Below, in pieces: positions 5,934-7,679 of a stretch of 7,679 nucleotides of DNA (the first letter of the stretch is position 1; each line of letters begins with the position of its first letter). This DNA comes from Planctomycetota bacterium (GTDB lineage: Bacteria; Planctomycetota; Planctomycetia; Pirellulales; S012-138). The stretch lies in NCBI GenBank assembly GCA_026982835.1, contig JALSGI010000923.1, forward strand, positions 1 to 7,679, given 5' to 3'. Position numbers and translations under genes: made by a program. The notes under the pieces were generated by a model. That model was not told where the DNA came from. It did not search any database and saw only the letters and a program-made list of their open reading frames with translations.

Positions 5934-7679
5934 ATGAACCGTCCAACTGACCGACCCACTTCGCCGCTGCACCTGGGACTGGAGAGCCTCAAAGGCATCG
6001 GTCCCTACAAGGCCAGGCAACTGGCTCGCCTGGGCCTGCGCACGCTCCAGGACGTGCTGTTCTACTTCCCCCGCGACTACGACGACTGGACCCGCCAGGT
6101 GCCCCTGTCGCGCTTGGCTCCGGGGATGGAAGTGCGAGCTTTGGGCCGCGTGGTGGACCTGGACGGCCGCTCCCTTGGCCCGCGGCGGCAGTTGGTCACA
6201 CTGGTGATTCACGACGGCTCGGGGGAGCTTCGCGCCGTGTGGTTCAACACCGACTACGTGCTGCGGATGCTGCGACACGGCCAGTGGGTGGCCCTAAGCG
6301 GCAAGGTGCGCACAGGCCGCGACGGCCGGCTGGAGATGCACCACCCGCGGGTGGAGCGGGTGGAGGACCCCAAGCAGCACCGCGGGCGGATTCTGCCCGT
6401 GTATCGGCTTTGCCAGGGGCTTGCCCAGCGCGACCTGCACCTGGCCGTGCGCAGTGCCCTGGCCGCCGCCGCAGGCCACCTGGAAGAAGCCCTGCCGGAG
6501 GAGTTCCGCCGGGAAAAGGAGCTGGTGGGGATCGAGGAGGCCCTGCACGGGATCCACTTTCCCGAGGATCACGACCACCTGCAGCGTGCCCGGCACCGCC
6601 TGGTCTATCAAGAGCTGCTGGTGCTGCAACTGGCCGTGCAGTTGCACCGGCAGCGATTGCAGAAGGAAAAAAGCGTGCCGCTGGAAGTGACGGCCAAGAT
6701 CGACGGCCGCATCCGGCGGTTGTTTCCCTTTGAGCTGACGCCGGACCAGAACCAGGCCGTCTCGGACATCGCCGCCGACCTGGCCCGCCCCTTTCCCATG
6801 CACCGGCTGCTGCAAGGCGACGTGGGCAGCGGCAAGACCGTCGTGGCCGTCTATGCCATGCTGGTGGCCGTGGCCCACGGCTACCAGGCCGCGCTGATGG
6901 TCCCCACCGAAATCCTGGCCCAACAGCACTTCCAAACCCTGCGGCGCCTGCTGGCTAAAAGCCGCGTGCGGATGGAGCTAGTCTCCGGCACACTTTCCCC
7001 CCGGCAACGCAAGGAGCTGTTGGGGCACATCAAGGCCGGCACGGTCGATCTGGTGGTGGGCACGCAGGCCCTGATCCAGAAGGACGTCACCTTTGCCCGG
7101 CTGGCCGTGGTGGTGATCGACGAACAGCACAAGTTCGGCGTGGAGCAGCGGGCGCGGTTGCAACGGGCCGGACCCTTGCATCCGCACTACCTGGTGATGA
7201 CCGCCACGCCCATCCCGAGAACGCTGCTGCTGACCCAGTTCGGCGACCTGGACGTTTCCATCCTGCGGGACAAGCCGCCCGGGCGAAGCGGCGTGCGCAC
7301 CTACCTGGTGCAGCCGGAGCAGGAGGAGCGCTGGTGGCAGTTTGTGCGCAAGAAACTGGACCAGGGGCACCAGGGCTACGTGGTCGTGCCCCGGGTGGAA
7401 GAATCCGAAGAGGCAGCCAGCGTGGAACAAACGTTCCGGCAACTGGCCGATGGCCCCCTGAAGGGCTACCGCCTGGCGGCGGTCCATGGACGAATGAAAT
7501 CCGCCGACAAGCAACAGGCGATGGACCGCTTCGCCGCCGGAGAGGTGCAAGTGCTGGTGTGCACCACGGCCATCGAGGTGGGCGTGGATGTAGCAGGTGC
7601 CACCGTGCTGACGATCCTGGAGGGGCAGCGGTTTGGCCTGGCCCAGCTGCACCAGCTCCGGGGGCGAATCGGCCGGGGG
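5934..7679 (+). CDS. recG: ATP-dependent DNA helicase RecG, 3' end missing
   Basis: The frame is open for 582 codons from ATG 5934 to the window edge. RecG proteins are usually near 700 residues, so about the last 110-120 are absent. RecG is the monomeric superfamily 2 translocase that reverses stalled replication forks and processes branched DNA. The N-terminal wedge domain begins with a helix-hairpin-helix-like LKGIGPYKARQLARLGL (19-35), followed by FYFPRDYDD (43-51) and an OB-fold region (about 65-145). Helicase motifs run in order: LTPDQNQAV (268-276), Walker A GDVGSGKT (295-302), PTEILAQQHF (324-333), the DEQH box (396-399), MTATPIPRT (422-430), VHGRMKSADK (517-526), TTAIEVGVDV (544-553) and QRFGLAQLHQLRGRIGRG (565-582). 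Small deviations from common RecG sequences are DEQHK for DEQHR and LEGQRFGL for IENAERFGL. The RecG-specific TRG segment lies beyond the edge. The gene is divergent from mgtE. The start has no clear Shine-Dalgarno but overlaps the stop of a tiny upstream frame (TGATG). Confidence 0.95.
   Translation, partial: MNRPTDRPTSPLHLGLESLKGIGPYKARQLARLGLRTLQDVLFYFPRDYDDWTRQVPLSRLAPGMEVRALGRVVDLDGRSLGPRRQLVTLVIHDGSGELRAVWFNTDYVLRMLRHGQWVALSGKVRTGRDGRLEMHHPRVERVEDPKQHRGRILPVYRLCQGLAQRDLHLAVRSALAAAAGHLEEALPEEFRREKELVGIEEALHGIHFPEDHDHLQRARHRLVYQELLVLQLAVQLHRQRLQKEKSVPLEVTAKIDGRIRRLFPFELTPDQNQAVSDIAADLARPFPMHRLLQGDVGSGKTVVAVYAMLVAVAHGYQAALMVPTEILAQQHFQTLRRLLAKSRVRMELVSGTLSPRQRKELLGHIKAGTVDLVVGTQALIQKDVTFARLAVVVIDEQHKFGVEQRARLQRAGPLHPHYLVMTATPIPRTLLLTQFGDLDVSILRDKPPGRSGVRTYLVQPEQEERWWQFVRKKLDQGHQGYVVVPRVEESEEAASVEQTFRQLADGPLKGYRLAAVHGRMKSADKQQAMDRFAAGEVQVLVCTTAIEVGVDVAGATVLTILEGQRFGLAQLHQLRGRIGRG

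Noticed and set aside
5761..5946. N-terminal extension of mgtE by 62 residues
   Set aside because: The added residues are unlike any MgtE N-terminus, cover a perfect -10 hexamer and overlap the recG start.
7147..7679. Possible truncation of recG
   Set aside because: The frame is open and all motifs through VI are intact up to the last base, so the missing end is due to the window edge and not a mutation.

Overview
The window is strongly GC-rich bacterial chromosome with five protein genes, the last cut by the right edge. No tRNA, rRNA, CRISPR array or insertion sequence is visible. The best guess for the host is a member of the Planctomycetota (Pirellulales/Thermogutta-like). This is an inference from the high GC content, the weak or absent Shine-Dalgarno sequences at several starts, an M81/MlrC-type enzyme beside a class III aminotransferase, a sugar-phosphate isomerase/epimerase of the type that is expanded in that phylum, and hairpin-rich intergenic DNA. 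No phylogenetic marker in the window proves it.

Layout. Positions 1-141 are a short AT-richer stretch with a perfect -10 hexamer. Next come two + strand genes 49 bp apart, probably one transcript: a class III PLP aminotransferase related to glutamate-1-semialdehyde aminomutase (142-1461) and an M81 (MlrC/microcystinase-like) metallopeptidase (1511-3043). A 299 bp convergent intergenic region follows (3044-3342). It holds at least five hairpins, a near-perfect 24 bp palindrome and a tandem heptamer repeat. On the - strand lie a TIM-barrel sugar phosphate isomerase/epimerase (3343-4251) and an MgtE magnesium transporter (4393-5760). A 173 bp divergent region (5761-5933) separates mgtE from recG, which runs on the + strand and leaves the window just after helicase motif VI.

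How the genes may work together. The aminotransferase and M81 enzyme look like a two-gene catabolic or amine-handling unit with an unknown substrate. mgtE and recG are housekeeping genes driven divergently. The isomerase lies downstream of mgtE on the same strand but has its own strong ribosome binding site, and nothing links it functionally to magnesium transport. I see no defence system, secretion system or evident novel machine. The least ordinary features are the structured repeat block at 3110-3334, the aminotransferase-M81 pair, and a 13-codon upstream reading frame whose stop overlaps the recG start.
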